From: Stenocarpella maydis | Lineage: Eukaryota > Ascomycota > Sordariomycetes > Diaporthales > Diaporthaceae | Assembly (NCBI GenBank): GCA_002270565.1 | Contig: NQMI01000177.1 | Location: 23,974 to 87,973 of the forward strand | DNA: 64,000 nt | Reading direction: 5' to 3' | Part shown: positions 25,369-37,204 of the stretch, in pieces | Numbering within the stretch: the first letter of the stretch is position 1 | Layout of the letters: the number at the start of each line of letters is the position of its first letter | Translations under genes and position numbers: made by a program | The notes under the pieces: model-generated | The model's database searches: none | Seen by the model: only the letters and a program-made list of their open reading frames with translations | What the model was told of the DNA's origin: nothing

Positions 25369-25432
25369 AAATCATTATTTATTAAATATATTATGAATTA
25401 AAATACTTAAAAGTTTAGTTTCATATAAGGTA

Positions 25433-26065
25433 CTAGAAAGTGGCCAAGACTAGGAAGTAGCTAGTTTTCAGTAAATCGATTAACCTTAGGCTACCCCAGC
25501 ACCTGCCTAGGGCCAGAGTTGTAACGATATATATGTAAATTCGTATATTATATACAAATATACAAATATATAGTATATGTATATGTATATGATATATAGT
25601 ATATGTATATATATATGATATACAAGACCCCTTATATATGTATATATATATATAGCACTTGGAATTTATGAATATATACAAAATCACAATATATATATAT
25701 CTATAATTCTGACTAATAAGGGTATTAGACAGTTAGGGAATGACGTAATGAATGTAAGGAAAATAACATTTTATAGAGCAAAGTCTTTTAATTTATATCA
25801 CATATTTTTTCGATCATTATTTAAATCTCTAAATTATACGGAATCTAATATATTAAATTTTGAAAATTGAGCTAAAAAGCTTCAATTTAAAATTTTGCTA
25901 TTAAATTGATTCTAATTGGTTAAGATTTCAACTGAAAAATAAAAAATATAGTGCTTTAATTACTAAATTTTATTCTATAGAACGATATCTATTTAAAATT
26001 TATTACATAACTAGTTCCTTTCTTAACGTTACTAATATATAGAAATCTATATATTATATATATAT
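25433..26065 (+). repeat. repeat family copy, partner of 28,213-29,315
   Basis: Begins with a block around GTGGCCAAGACTAGGAAGTAGC and CTTAGGCTACCCCAGCACC, then an A+T-rich 430-bp block containing GGGTATTAGACAGTTAGGGA. The first block recurs inverted at 28,213-28,310 and 34,018-34,118 and partly direct at 28,800-28,860. The second recurs inverted at about 28,890-29,315. The TATA-rich low-complexity runs inside hide exact borders. Probably a degraded small element; class unknown. Confidence 0.55.
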
Positions 26066-26871
26066 ATATATATTGTCATAAGTACACTAAATCTTTATAG
26101 GGTTCAGTAGGTAACCTGTAGGGTTTATGTTAGCAGAGCGGCACAGAGGCAGCACGTGACTAAGTTGCAGTATACAAAGATACGATTCACGAAAAGGATA
26201 TAATCAGAAGCTATAAGGCTATCTAGTTAGTAAGACTAAATACTTAGATTAACAACTAAAGAGTCTATTCTATAAGAGCTAATCTACTATAATAATAGCC
26301 ATATCCTTACATATTCTAACTCTTCATTTATAGTCAATAGAATTAATAGTAAATCTATTAATTAAGTATTACTTAATAGAATCAATAGTAATTTCATTAA
26401 TTATAGTAGGTCCTTAACTCTAACTCTAGTTATCTAGTACATTACTATTGAACTCAGGCAGGAAAACATTCCTAAGTCTCTAACATAGCCGCCTAGGGTT
26501 ATCTTCTACAGTAGTTAGCAGTCAATAGGTGCATATTTATAATACTATCTCCCTTCTTACTTCCTTTATCCTTAAACATATTTCTATAAGTATCTTAAAT
26601 TCATCCTTACTTCTATTTACGCTTTCCTAATTCATTATATTAGGCAGAATTTTAAAATCTTACCCAATAAAGTTATTTTCCATTACTAAGTATAAAACTG
26701 CTGTCTTAGCTACCATTACTTCAAGGGGCAGCATTACTTCTATACCTTATTCTTACTATAAAGAATATAATCTAGCTAAAGATTATAAGGATACTAATTT
26801 AAAGTCTACTTATTATTTAACCTATATTTATCTTAATTTATTAAATTACAGTATCTATGGTTATGATGAAT

Positions 26872-27195
26872 TGTGCTATAAAATAGCATTCAGTTCAGCG
26901 TGTGTATGTTTCGGCAGGGTCGCAGTATGGTGCTCTGAGGCAAATTAGGACGATTAACAATGATCTGGACAACTTTGTGTTGAATTAAGTTGGGCTTCTA
27001 TAAGCCCTCCTTATATACCCTCCGACGTCATCTCACCCGCGGGCACGCTACGGTAGGCTCTAGTGCAAATTTGCAAATGCCGGAAAATTCGCCCTTCCAA
27101 CACACCATGTTTACTTCCAAGCAACTGGCCAACCATGGCCCTAGCAATGCCCAAATTAAGTACATATAATCTTCAGAAATCAAGCTATCCAATGC
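26872..27195 (+). repeat. 540-bp repeat family, truncated copy
   Basis: First 324 bp of the family, starting TGTGCTATAAAATAGCATTC and breaking off at an unresolved base (N at 27,196). Clearly homologous to the full copies at 27,462 and 33,839, including the segment ACGCTACGGTAGGCTCTAGT. Confidence 0.8.
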
Positions 27196-27196
27196 N

Positions 27197-27425
27197 GAGT
27201 TGCAATTGTGAGAAATGGTGTCCGTGGCACAGTGTGCGCTGAGGGTCGTGGGTTCGAATCACCCAGCGAGCAACCTTTTGCTCTTTTTGCAGTTGTTTCT
27301 GAGCGTTGCAGGCCCAAACCAGCGATGGTTTTTTGGCTGGTCCGCTAATCAGTGCAAATAGCGCTGTAGCGTACAGATAGGTAGGCTTTTTAAGGCCTAA
27401 ATTCAATGTTGTTTCAGAGCGCTGA
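27197..27425 (+). repeat. tRNA-derived SINE-like fragment
   Basis: A pol III-type A box (TGGCACAGTGTGCG) is followed by a perfect B box core (GGGTTCGAATCACCC) about 20 bp later, as in a tRNA gene, and then by an unrelated 140-bp body. The T-arm does not pair well and no acceptor stem closes, so it is not a working tRNA gene. tRNA-headed short interspersed elements have this structure. It sits between two copies of the 540-bp family. Confidence 0.6.
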
Positions 27426-27461
27426 CTGCTAGAGCCGGGCTCATAACCTCTGAGAAATTGT

Positions 27462-27999
27462 TGTGCTATAGAATAGCATACAGTTCAGCGTGTGTTTTCG
27501 GCAGGGTCGCAGTATGGTGCTCTAAGGCGAATTGGGATGATTGATAATGGTCTCGACAACTTTGTATTGAATTAAGTTGGGCTTCTGTAAGCCCTCCTTA
27601 TATACCCTCCGATATCGTCTCACCCGCGGGCACGCTATGGTGGGCTCTAGTGCAAGTTTGCAAAAGCCGGAAAATTCGCCCTTCCAATACACCATCTTTG
27701 GTTCCAAGCAACCAGCCAACCATAGCCCTAGCAATGCCCAAATTAGGTACATATAAACTTCAGAAATTAAGCTATCTAATGAACTAAGTTATATACTTTT
27801 TGGATAAGAAATAAGGGTAATGCAGAGCTCTAAATTGATGTGCAAATGCAGACCAAAATAATTAACTCACGGCCACCAAACTCATCTTGCGTCGCGCACG
27901 CACTGGGCGTACTTAGCGAAAATCGCCTGACTCGTAAGTCTAGGGTAACTCCTTGCACGAAGTCTAGGGTAACTCCTTGCTGAGCGGTTCCGTTTAACA
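27462..27999 (+). repeat. 540-bp repeat family, full copy (forward)
   Basis: Runs from TGTGCTATAGAATAGC to GGTTCCGTTTAACA, TG...CA ends compatible with a solo LTR of an unknown element. Near its 3' end a 24-bp unit with TCTAGGGTAACTCCTTGC is repeated twice. No convincing target duplication. Confidence 0.75.
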
Positions 28000-29702
28000 T
28001 ATAGAAGTATAATGCATTAAAACTTTAAATAGATAAAATTATGTAAGAATAGTATAAAACTTAAAGATATACTTAGTACTAAAACCGGCTATTCTATATA
28101 AACCTTAATACTTTTTAGCCCCACTATATCTATCCTAACCACTTTAAATTTACAAAATTAATTAAAAATAAGTAATTAAGTATAATTAGTACCAACTAGT
28201 GCTAAATTGTATTAGATATCTAGCCCTAGGCGGGTGCTAGGGTAGCCTAAAGTTAATGAATATACTGAAAACTAGGCACTTCCTGGTCCTGGCTACTTCC
28301 TGGTACCCTACCTTAATATATTTTAATTTAATTAAGTCTACATATTTAACTTCGTACTAAAGTATAATAAGTATGCTTCTTTATTTCAAATGGCTAAATA
28401 GATAAAGTTAATTAACGGATAATAGCAGAATAAATACTTAATATTATAACTAAGTATAGATTAAAGTAAGGACTATACTAGAGCTTAAGAACTATAGTAT
28501 AATAGGTAATTACTTTCTATTAGTTAAGATTAATATATTAATAATTGATTTAGAAAGTCATAAAGGCTATTTTAAGTAAATTTAAGATTTAGAACATAAA
28601 ACATTAAAATTTAAAGAGAATGTTTTTTTTTAAAAAAAAAGAAATTATAAAAGTTCTTAAAGAATATCTATTAGGTAGTAAATATTTAGAAGTTTAAAAA
28701 GTAATATATAATTTACCTAGTCAATGAGTATAATTAAATAAAAAGGCTATAATTTAAATAAAAATATATAGGAACTGAAAGAAAACTTAATATAATGTAG
28801 GATACCAGGAAGTGGCCAGGACTATGAAGTAGCCACCCTGCTTTCCCATCGGAGTTGTGAAATTACAGTATATACAAATATACATATACATATACATACA
28901 CATATATATATATAATATAGATTTCTATACATTAGTAATATTAAGAAAAGAACTAGTTATATAATAACTTTCAACAGATATAATTTTATAAGATATAATT
29001 TATTAATTAAAAATACTATATTTCTTATATTTTATATTAAATGTTAGCTAATTACATTTACTTTAGCAGCAGAAATTTACAATTTAAGATTTTATGCTTA
29101 TTTTTAAATCTAGTATATTAAGATTCGTATTATTTAAAAATTTAAATAATAATTAAAAAATATATAATTTAAATAAAAAACTTTGTTTTATATAATAGTA
29201 TTTCTTTTACATTTATTACGTCATTCCCTGACTGTCTAATACCCGTATTAGTAAGAATTATATATATATATATATTGTAATTTTGTATATATATATAAAT
29301 TCCAAGGGTTGTATATTATTCCAGGGTGTAGTGATAGGAGGTTGGAAATTTGCGCCCTGGCTATAAAAAAGGAGTCCTATTATGTTGCTTTGAAAATTTC
29401 AAGCTTTGGAAGAATAATCCTTTTTACTCTTTTAATAATTTATCTATTTAATTAGTCTTTATATATTATAAAATACTTATTTTTATTTCCTCTTCTTTAT
29501 TTCTTCTCCCTTATACCTTATTTTCCCCTTCTTCTGCCCTCTATTATATAAAAGGCTTCTTTACTTATACTTATTAAAGTGCTTAAGGGCTTTAGTAGAA
29601 TAATATACTTTAAATTAAAGAGTATTAAATGTTTTTCCTATTATTTGTTTTCTACTACCCTATTTTTATTAACATCTACCTTATAAATTAAATATAGGTT
29701 TC

Positions 29703-31884
29703 TGTTGGCTAGGTTACGCATTACAATACGAGTGGTAGTTAATGGTTAATATTTAATGGTTGCTAAGAGTAGGTAGGTATAGCCAGCTATGGGCTTAAAT
29801 AGGTAGAAGCTAGGGGCTTAGTCAGCCCTTTACTACTATCACTACTAACCATTCACCTACTATAGTAACTACTACTGGGAACTAGCCGTATTTACCTATA
29901 GTGGTAACTGTACCACTATCACCACTGGCTATTTATCTACTATAGTGACTACTACTGGGAACTAGCCATATTCACCTATAGTGGTAACTGTTGCCTACTA
30001 TGGCTATTGCCTACTATTGCTATACTAACAGTCTTTTCTTTTATTATATGCCTTTCCTTCCTTAAAAGTTTCCTTAAAATTCACTGATAAGTAAAGTTAA
30101 ACCCTTAACCTTATAATTATATAAATCATCCTAAAATCAACAAAATTATATTTAAATTACTACGATTATTATTAATGTAAAGATTTTTTTTTAAAATTAT
30201 ATATATATATATTTATTATTATACTACTTGCTTATAAAAATTAAGTATTAAAAGAGACCTAAGTTATTATAGTAGTCTTAGCTTTTATAGGAAGCTTAGC
30301 TACTAAAACTAATTACTTTAGTAAAAGAAAGTACTATTTATTATATAATTTATCTAATATTAATAACTTCATTATCTAATTATCAATTCTAATACTTAAG
30401 TATTTTTAAAAAAAATACATTTGAAGGGCTTATATTTTCTTTAACTATTAGCCTTTAGAGGTCAAATAGGTATCTCTCTATAATAAGAATAGGTATCTTC
30501 TAGAACTTAAACTAGAATTAGAACTCATATTATACTATTAATTATAATTAAAATAAGCTTAGCTTTATTAAATAATTAAAAACCCTGTTTATTAAAGCTA
30601 ATTAAGATTAAGTTTAAGTAGGGTATAGTATAATAATATATTTATTGTATACTTTATATAGCTTTATAAAGTTTACTAATTTAAAGAAATTATTATTCTT
30701 ATTTATTTTACCTTTCTTACCTTTATTATTATTATTACTAATAGAGAAGAAATTACTATTATTTAGATCATGGTTATTTTTACTATTAGTTTGCTTACCT
30801 TTATTAGTCTTTTTATCTTTCAGAGAAAGATTAAAGCTAGGGATAATTATTTAGCCCCTATTTTTATCCTAAATCTTCTTATTATTATTAAAATACTCTG
30901 GAGGTTTATTCTCTAGCTAAATAGGGAGATTAATGAACTTAACCATTTTTATAACGTGTTTTAAAAGATTTCCTTTTAATATTTATATATCTTTAAATAG
31001 TATTATCTTCTTTTCTATTAATTTATTCTACTAAAGTAAGGAAATAGATATATTAATAAGATTCTTCGATATATTTATTTTATCCTTTATTTTACTATAT
31101 ATTAGGGGTTACCTCATACTTCTAGATATTACTATAGTATTTAAAGGAATAATATATATAAAATAATAATAATATAACTGAATATTTATATGGAAGTAAT
31201 ATTAGATATGATAATTTAGTATAAATACTAATAATAGAGTAAGATAATATTAAATATAGTATTATTTAAGTAGTAGATAATAAGAAAGCATAAAGATTAA
31301 TTACTTAATAAATGAATAATAATATTTGTTTTATTTTAAGGCTTATTTATATTACTTAATATAATATCTTAAGTATTATTTAATGAAGATAAATAAGTAG
31401 TATATATTTAATACCTAATGCTATAAGCTAGAGAGGTAGGGTTTATAATTAAAGATATTTAAAGCATTAATAGGTATATAATATTCCTTATTATTAAGCG
31501 ACTTATCTATAGGCTTGCAGTATAATAATAAATAATATTAAGTCAGTATAGCTGCGCTTACTTTAATAGATTTTATTTACCCCTTTAGGCTTTACTAGTT
31601 AATAGTTGCCTTTATAACTACTAATTAGTATTAGCTAGGTTATATATTATAATATAAGTAGTAGTTAATACTTAATATTTGATAGTTGCTAAGAGTAGGT
31701 CGGTATATAGGTGTAGCTAGCTGTTAGCTTGAATAGGTAGAAGCTAGGGGCTTAGTTAGTCCCTTATTACTATTACTACTAGCTATTCACCTATTATGAT
31801 AACTACTGCTAGGAACCAGCCATATTCACCTATAGTGGTGACTTTTGCCTACCGTAGCTGTTGCCTATTATTGCTATAATATTT
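29703..31884 (+). mobile_element. short LTR-flanked relic (direct repeats 29,703-30,030 and 31,629-31,884)
   Basis: Direct repeats share GCTAAGAGTAGGT, AGGTAGAAGCTAGGGGCTTAG and CATATTCACCTATAGTGGTG in the same order, and the left copy has TG...CA ends (TGTTGG to CTAACA). The left copy is longer because a block of about 75 bp (CCACT...GGGAACTAGCC...GGTAACTG) is duplicated within it. The 1.6-kb interior has no coding sign. Size suggests a non-autonomous LTR element or an internal deletion. Target duplication not convincing. Confidence 0.55.
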
Positions 31885-32396
31885 GTATATTTCTATACAA
31901 TACATAAATATATAAATATATTATCATAACTCTAGCTATCTTAGATATAATAAAGAATATAAACTTAGTAATATATCTAATTAAGGCTTAAATAAAGAGA
32001 TAAATTTTATTATTATATATATATTTTAGTAGTAAAAATATTACAATATCTAATAATTATAATATAAAAATATATTATAGTATATTAATAAAGATCATAT
32101 TATTATCGTTATGATATTATTCAAACTTTATTATTTCATATCTTTTATATTTGTTTAAAATAAAGATTTAATGTTTATCTTTTATTTATTTATTTATATA
32201 TATGTATATACTTATTAAAGTACTTAATATATTTCAAATTTGTTCTATTATTCATTTATTTATATATCGTAGGCTTAATTAAATATCTTAAGAAAAAGAT
32301 CTATTTTATTAATTAATTAAAAAGAGAATAAATATCCTAAATAAAAGTATATAATAAAATATATTAGCCTTATATATTAATATATTTATAGAATTA

Positions 32397-32590
32397 GTAG
32401 CCAGTCAGTGTAGTCTGCCCACTAGGCACTAAGCACGGGGCACTTGGTGGCCCGTGCGCCAGCCTATTGATAGCACCCCTGGGCACCTACACTGTAACCT
32501 TCCCCTTAATAACATAGCTTTTGAATTGACTACCATCACCACCATTACGTTTGACTACGTGATACAACCTGTACGGGATAGCCGACCGAC
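32397..32590. repeat. GC-rich island with a strong hairpin
   Basis: About 190 bp of near-normal composition within A+T-rich DNA. Contains GCACGGG...CCCGTGC (about 32,434-32,458), arms of seven bases with further CAC/GTG pairing inside. Possibly the end of a transposable element that escaped decay; not identified. Confidence 0.4.
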
Positions 32591-33274
32591 AATATTTTAT
32601 AATTAATATATATTATTAATTTTTAAATTATATAAGGTTAATCTTTTATATTACGTACAATATGTAATAATTATAATTAAGGTTATTTAGCTTATTATAA
32701 AGCTAAATTTATTAAAGTTAGAAAGATTATTCTTTATAATCTAATATTTAGCTATTATATTATAGATTATTTAGAATTCATCCTTAATAACTTTTAGACT
32801 TTTATAGTTAGGGCTTTAATAGTAATATAATAATTAAGTATAGTTTCTAAGCTTAATTAGATTTTAATAAAGGATTATGATTAATACTTATTAATTAGCT
32901 TATTATTATATAACTTTAATAAAAGGTTGTTCATATTTTTAATTCTTAAGTTATATTGAAAAGTTTTAAATGTTTTACTTAACAATGTATTCAATAAATA
33001 TTTATCTCTAAATTAAATTAAATTTATATTTTTTAATATATAATCTTTTATAGTTATATTATTTTATTTTCTTATATTTTAATATAACTTAAGGTATATT
33101 AAAGATCTTACTTATTATAACTATACCTATAAGTTTTATATTTTGTTTTCAAATTTCCAAATAGCTTAAAGAGCTAGAAGTAATTTAGTTTCTTAAAATA
33201 TAGAATATATATTATTATTATGTAATTTCCATGTACTACAGATTTAAATACATTAAGAAATACAAATATAATAT

Positions 33275-33839
33275 TGTTAAATGGAACCGCTCAGCAAGGA
33301 GTTACTCTAGACTTTATGCAAGGAGTTACCCTAGACTTTTTAGCAAGGAGTTACTCTAGACTTGCAAGTTAGGCGATTTTCGCTAAGTACGCCTAGTGTG
33401 TGCGTAATGCAAGATGAGTTTGGTAGCCGTAAGTTGATTATTTTGGCCTGCATTTGCACCTTAATTCAGACCTCTGTATTACCCTTATTTCTTACCCAAA
33501 AAGTATGTAACTTAGTGCATTGGATAGCTTGATTTCTGAAGTTTATATATACTTGATTTAGGCATTGTTAGGGCTATGGTTGGCTAGTTGCTTAGAACCA
33601 AAGATGGTGTGTTGGAAGGGTGAATTTTCCAGCATTTGCAAATTTGCACTAGAGCCTACCGTAGCGTGCCCAAGGGTGAGATGATGTTGGAGGGTATATA
33701 AGGAGGGCTTATAGAAGCCCAACTTAATTTAATACAAAGTTGTCCAGATTATTGTTAATTGTCCCAATTCGCCTCAGAGCACCATACTGCGACCCTGTCG
33801 GAAAAACACACGCTGAACTGAATGCTGTTTTATAGCACA
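33275..33839 (-). repeat. 540-bp repeat family, full copy (inverted)
   Basis: Inverse of the copy at 27,462, from TGTTAAATGGAACCGC to TATAGCACA on the plus strand. It has three instead of two units of the short tandem repeat (GCAAGGAGTTAC...TAGACT), which accounts for its extra length. The two full copies face each other across 5.3 kb of A+T-rich DNA. Confidence 0.75.
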
Positions 33840-34793
33840 AATTCTCAGTAATATAAAATTTAAAAATATAATTAGTATTAAAAAAGGCTATTTTATATAA
33901 ATTTCAATATTTTCTAGCCCTATTAGACTTACTTTAACTCCTTTAAATTTATAAACCTAATGTATAATAAGTAATTAAATATAGTTGTTACTAATTAGCG
34001 CTAAATATTATTATATATCTGGCTCTAGGTAGGTGCTGAGGTAGCCTACAGTTGATAAATTTACTGAAAACTAGCCATTTCCTGGTTCTTGGTACTTCTT
34101 AGTACCTTATGTTAATATAAAAGTTAAAGATATAACTAATATTAAAAAGACTTCATTTATTAAAATATTAATACTTTTAGGCCCTTTTATATTTATATTA
34201 ACCTCTTTAAAGTAATAAATTTAATTAAAAATAAATAATTAAATATAGTTAGTATTAATTAATATTAACCTTTATTAATTATTTAATTCTAGGTAGATAC
34301 TGGAGCTAATAAGAGTTAGTAAATATTATAAAATTAATCTATTTACTAATATAGTTCATTTACTAATAAACTATATTACTTTTTATTTCTAGCTACTTCT
34401 TAATATGTTGTATTATAATATTTAAAAATAATACATTTTTCAATCTTTTAGTTTTTTATTTCATTTTAATTAACATATTATTTAAGCTTTATAATATAAG
34501 AGCTTAAGTAATATATTAAATATTATGAATTTTTAAAAAATACTAGCCTAAGGAAGAAAGAGAAGAAGGAAATAAACAGGCAGCGCGCCTAGCGTGTCTG
34601 GGTTGTTAGTATAAGGCAGGAGCGGCTTATTGATAAGGGGGCCTATTTGCACTCATGGGCCCAACCGCACAAGCTATATACCCTGCCCTAATTTTAATTT
34701 TATTTCTTTTTATCAGCTTATTATAATTGCTACAAAACATATCATATAAATTCTCTTAATGTCTTATACTTGCACCTAAATAGCCTGACTTAT

Positions 34794-36648
34794 TAACGTG
34801 GGCGGCCCACATCTCGCCATCCCCCCGTTTTCACCAGGCCCACATCCGCATCTTCGCGTAAACGCATCTATACCCACCATATAAACACTCCTTAATTTCT
34901 CAATAAGCAATTTATCTCTAATTATCAAACTTCTTCTAAATATCAATCTAATTATCATAAAGTTATATTCTAAAGTTAAAATATATAACGCCCTTATAGC
35001 AGTTAGGGATAGGATACTAATTAACACAGATTATAAGAAATATTATATCTCCCGCTTAATAATTAGAAGTCATCTTAAAGGTCACCAAAGTCACCATATA
35101 GCTATAATGCCCATAAGACTTCTTTCTAACCATCAAGAGGACCAGTTAGCAGTATTTTTAATTAACTAAAGTACTCTAGGCCATATATTAACCCACTGGG
35201 AATATAGGGCTCTAGCAGCCCGTCTGGCCTCTACTAGTAAGGATATCCCTCCCCTTAAGAGGAAGTGGCTGAGGACTTTCCTCCTTCACTATCCTCAGCT
35301 CTAAAGCCGCAAGTACTGGCGCGTTAAGGCAAAACAGCTTAAAGCGGCCACTTAGAAGAACATTTCCTTATAGTTTGACTTCATATAGTTGCCCATTATA
35401 AGGGAAATTAAGCCAGGCAACCATTAGAATACTAATAAAGGAGGACTAATAAAAGGGAAGTTAAAAAACGCTCTAATCCTTAGATATTCAGAAGGAAGCA
35501 AGCTGCTATAAAAAGACTTCAATTTGTATATATAAACCTTATTCTTTAAGTATATTTCCACTATAGGCAAGTCTCTAACCCCTCTAATTATTTTTAAAGG
35601 ACTAAGCATTTAGCAGCAATGGTTTCCTATCACCCTTAAAGATCACAATGGCTAGCAATTTATAGCAACTAAGAAGGGGTGAATGGAGGAGCTTATCGCG
35701 ATCCACTAGCTCAGGTAAGTCTTTATCCCTCAGACAGCCCTAGCAGACCTAGAGGAATGATGACTTCTCATTATTAATGGGCACCATATGCATATAACAC
35801 TTGATTTCATATAGGAGTGCTTCTCAAACAAGGTATATATTATATTTCTTCCAGCACACTATTCCCATATACTCCAACCACTTGATATAGCAGTCTTCAG
35901 ACCGCTCAAGACTGCCTTCAAGAAGTATCTCTACTAGCAGGGAGGCCACAATTCCTTCATAATTATAGCAAAGAAACAGTTCCTCTACTACTATCATAAG
36001 GCTCAGAAGGAGGTTTTAAAGAAGGTAAATATCCTCTCTAGCTAATATATAACTAATCTATAGCCATTATCTTAGCATAAAGCATTTAAAAGCAACTTTA
36101 TTAAGGAAAACTATAAGAAATAAGTCAAATTAACTAATTTAAGTACTAGAAATAAAATTAGTAGCTATTTTTATACTAATAAGTGCTTTTATCTACCAAG
36201 GGGTACTACATTTTTAACGCCAAAGCAATCCCAAGAGCTATATAAGATAGTAACCCAGCATACCACTTAAAAGAATATAAGCCCTATAGCAAGACTCCTC
36301 TTCCATAAGATTCTAAAAAGTTAGAATTAGAAAGACTTTAATCTTATAATATCTATACAAAAAAATCATAAGCTAGAAAGAGAAATTAAGCTTACAAGAA
36401 AGACCAAGAGGAAGAAGGTATAACTTAACCCAAACGAGCTTTTCGCAAACATTAAGGCAATCAAACGAGCTCAAATTAAGGTCGGGCGTATACCTAAGGA
36501 AAGCAACAACAACGACAAATCAGAAACACCAACAGAAGTCAGAGAAGAGATCGTGGTTGCGGTGCCAGAGGAGGGGAGAAGAAGGCATCAGCACTAAGGG
36601 ATGGGTGGCGAAAACGGGGGGATGGCGAGATGTGGGCCGCCCACGTTA
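34794..36648 (+). mobile_element. Fot1/pogo-type DNA transposon (Tc1/mariner superfamily), degraded
   Basis: 1.85-kb element with terminal inverted repeats of about 40 bp: ACGTGGGCGGCCCACATCTC from 34,796 and its inverse ending at 36,646, each next to a TA dinucleotide (target duplication). The interior on the plus strand still reads as a DDE transposase: RKWLRTFLLHYPQL, then LLIINGHHMHITLDFI (the second catalytic Asp, normally DGH, is Asn), YIIFLPAHYSHILQPLDIAV and FRPLKTAFKKYLY. Stops are mostly TAG/TAA at expected Trp or Gln codons. Inactive. Confidence 0.85.
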
Positions 36649-37204
36649 TATTTAAAATAAAAGCTGGAAGTGGGCCCGCCCACGTTATTCAGCGGAGCGG
36701 GACATATATCGAGCATGCGAAGCGTGCAAGATATGCGGCCCGCATAGCGTTCTTACCCAGCGTAATTACCCGAAAGTTATCTGAGTCTGGATTAGTCTAT
36801 TAAGAATCCTCAAGTCTTAATTAGTCAATAACGATATACCTCTAAAAGTATTTAGCCGAGAGGAAATTATTAAGAAGACATATCATTAAAAATCATCCAT
36901 TATTAAAGAGGAAGGCGCGAGCCGGAAGGGGGCGTGGGCCGAAAGGGGGCATAAGCCGGAAGAGGGCATGATAAGGCGCTGCAGGCTCAGCGCTACAGGC
37001 AGGGGGTCCTAGGGGGGAACCCCCTAGAAACAACAAAAGGACGCCTTCAGAATAAACTAAATCTATCACCAAGTTACTTTAAAATAATTAATTCATATCA
37101 TTTAGCAGTTTCTATAATATTAATAATAAAGAGGTATAGTTAATATAGAGCGTACTTAAGTTACTTAGTTAGCCAGGGGATATAGCTGCTAATACCTGCC
37201 GCAG

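Larger units (their letters stand above)
20252..25373 (+). mobile_element. Ty1/copia-type LTR retrotransposon, degraded, with target duplication
   Basis: Two 205-bp direct repeats (20257-20461 and 25164-25368) bound a 4.7-kb interior. Termini are TGTTG...CAACA once transitions are discounted, and the flanking pentamers AAATT (20252-20256) and AAATC (25369-25373) match but for one C/T. In the interior, integrase relics come first: a zinc-finger-like HDDVEEAILERIEKFC (about 21,795), then NALYVIDIDINFQAVIF and YKEMLVEAYWAVGKVEW (about 22,160-22,210). Reverse-transcriptase-like text follows (EVKNRLIKLIKKLRLVV, then APTI.RIS, about 23,065-23,185). Integrase before reverse transcriptase is the copia order. 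Many TAG/TAA codons and rearranged stretches make it dead. Confidence 0.85.
17960..36688. repeat. A+T-rich, RIP-degraded repeat block
   Basis: From just after the P450 stop, composition falls abruptly to long runs of A and T with rare G/C, and open frames of useful length vanish on all strands. Identifiable relics inside are listed separately; 18,360-20,256, 22,400-22,950, 30,040-31,620 and 32,600-33,270 show nothing I can name. A less decayed patch at 18,180-18,350 has an inverted pair (CCCTACTCTA and TATAGTAGGG). Where two copies of a repeat can be compared, differences are C/T or G/A transitions, as produced by RIP acting on duplicated DNA. Confidence 0.85.

Noticed and set aside
27210..27275. 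tRNA gene
   Set aside because: A and B boxes present, but no acceptor stem and a poorly pairing T-arm; better explained as a SINE head.
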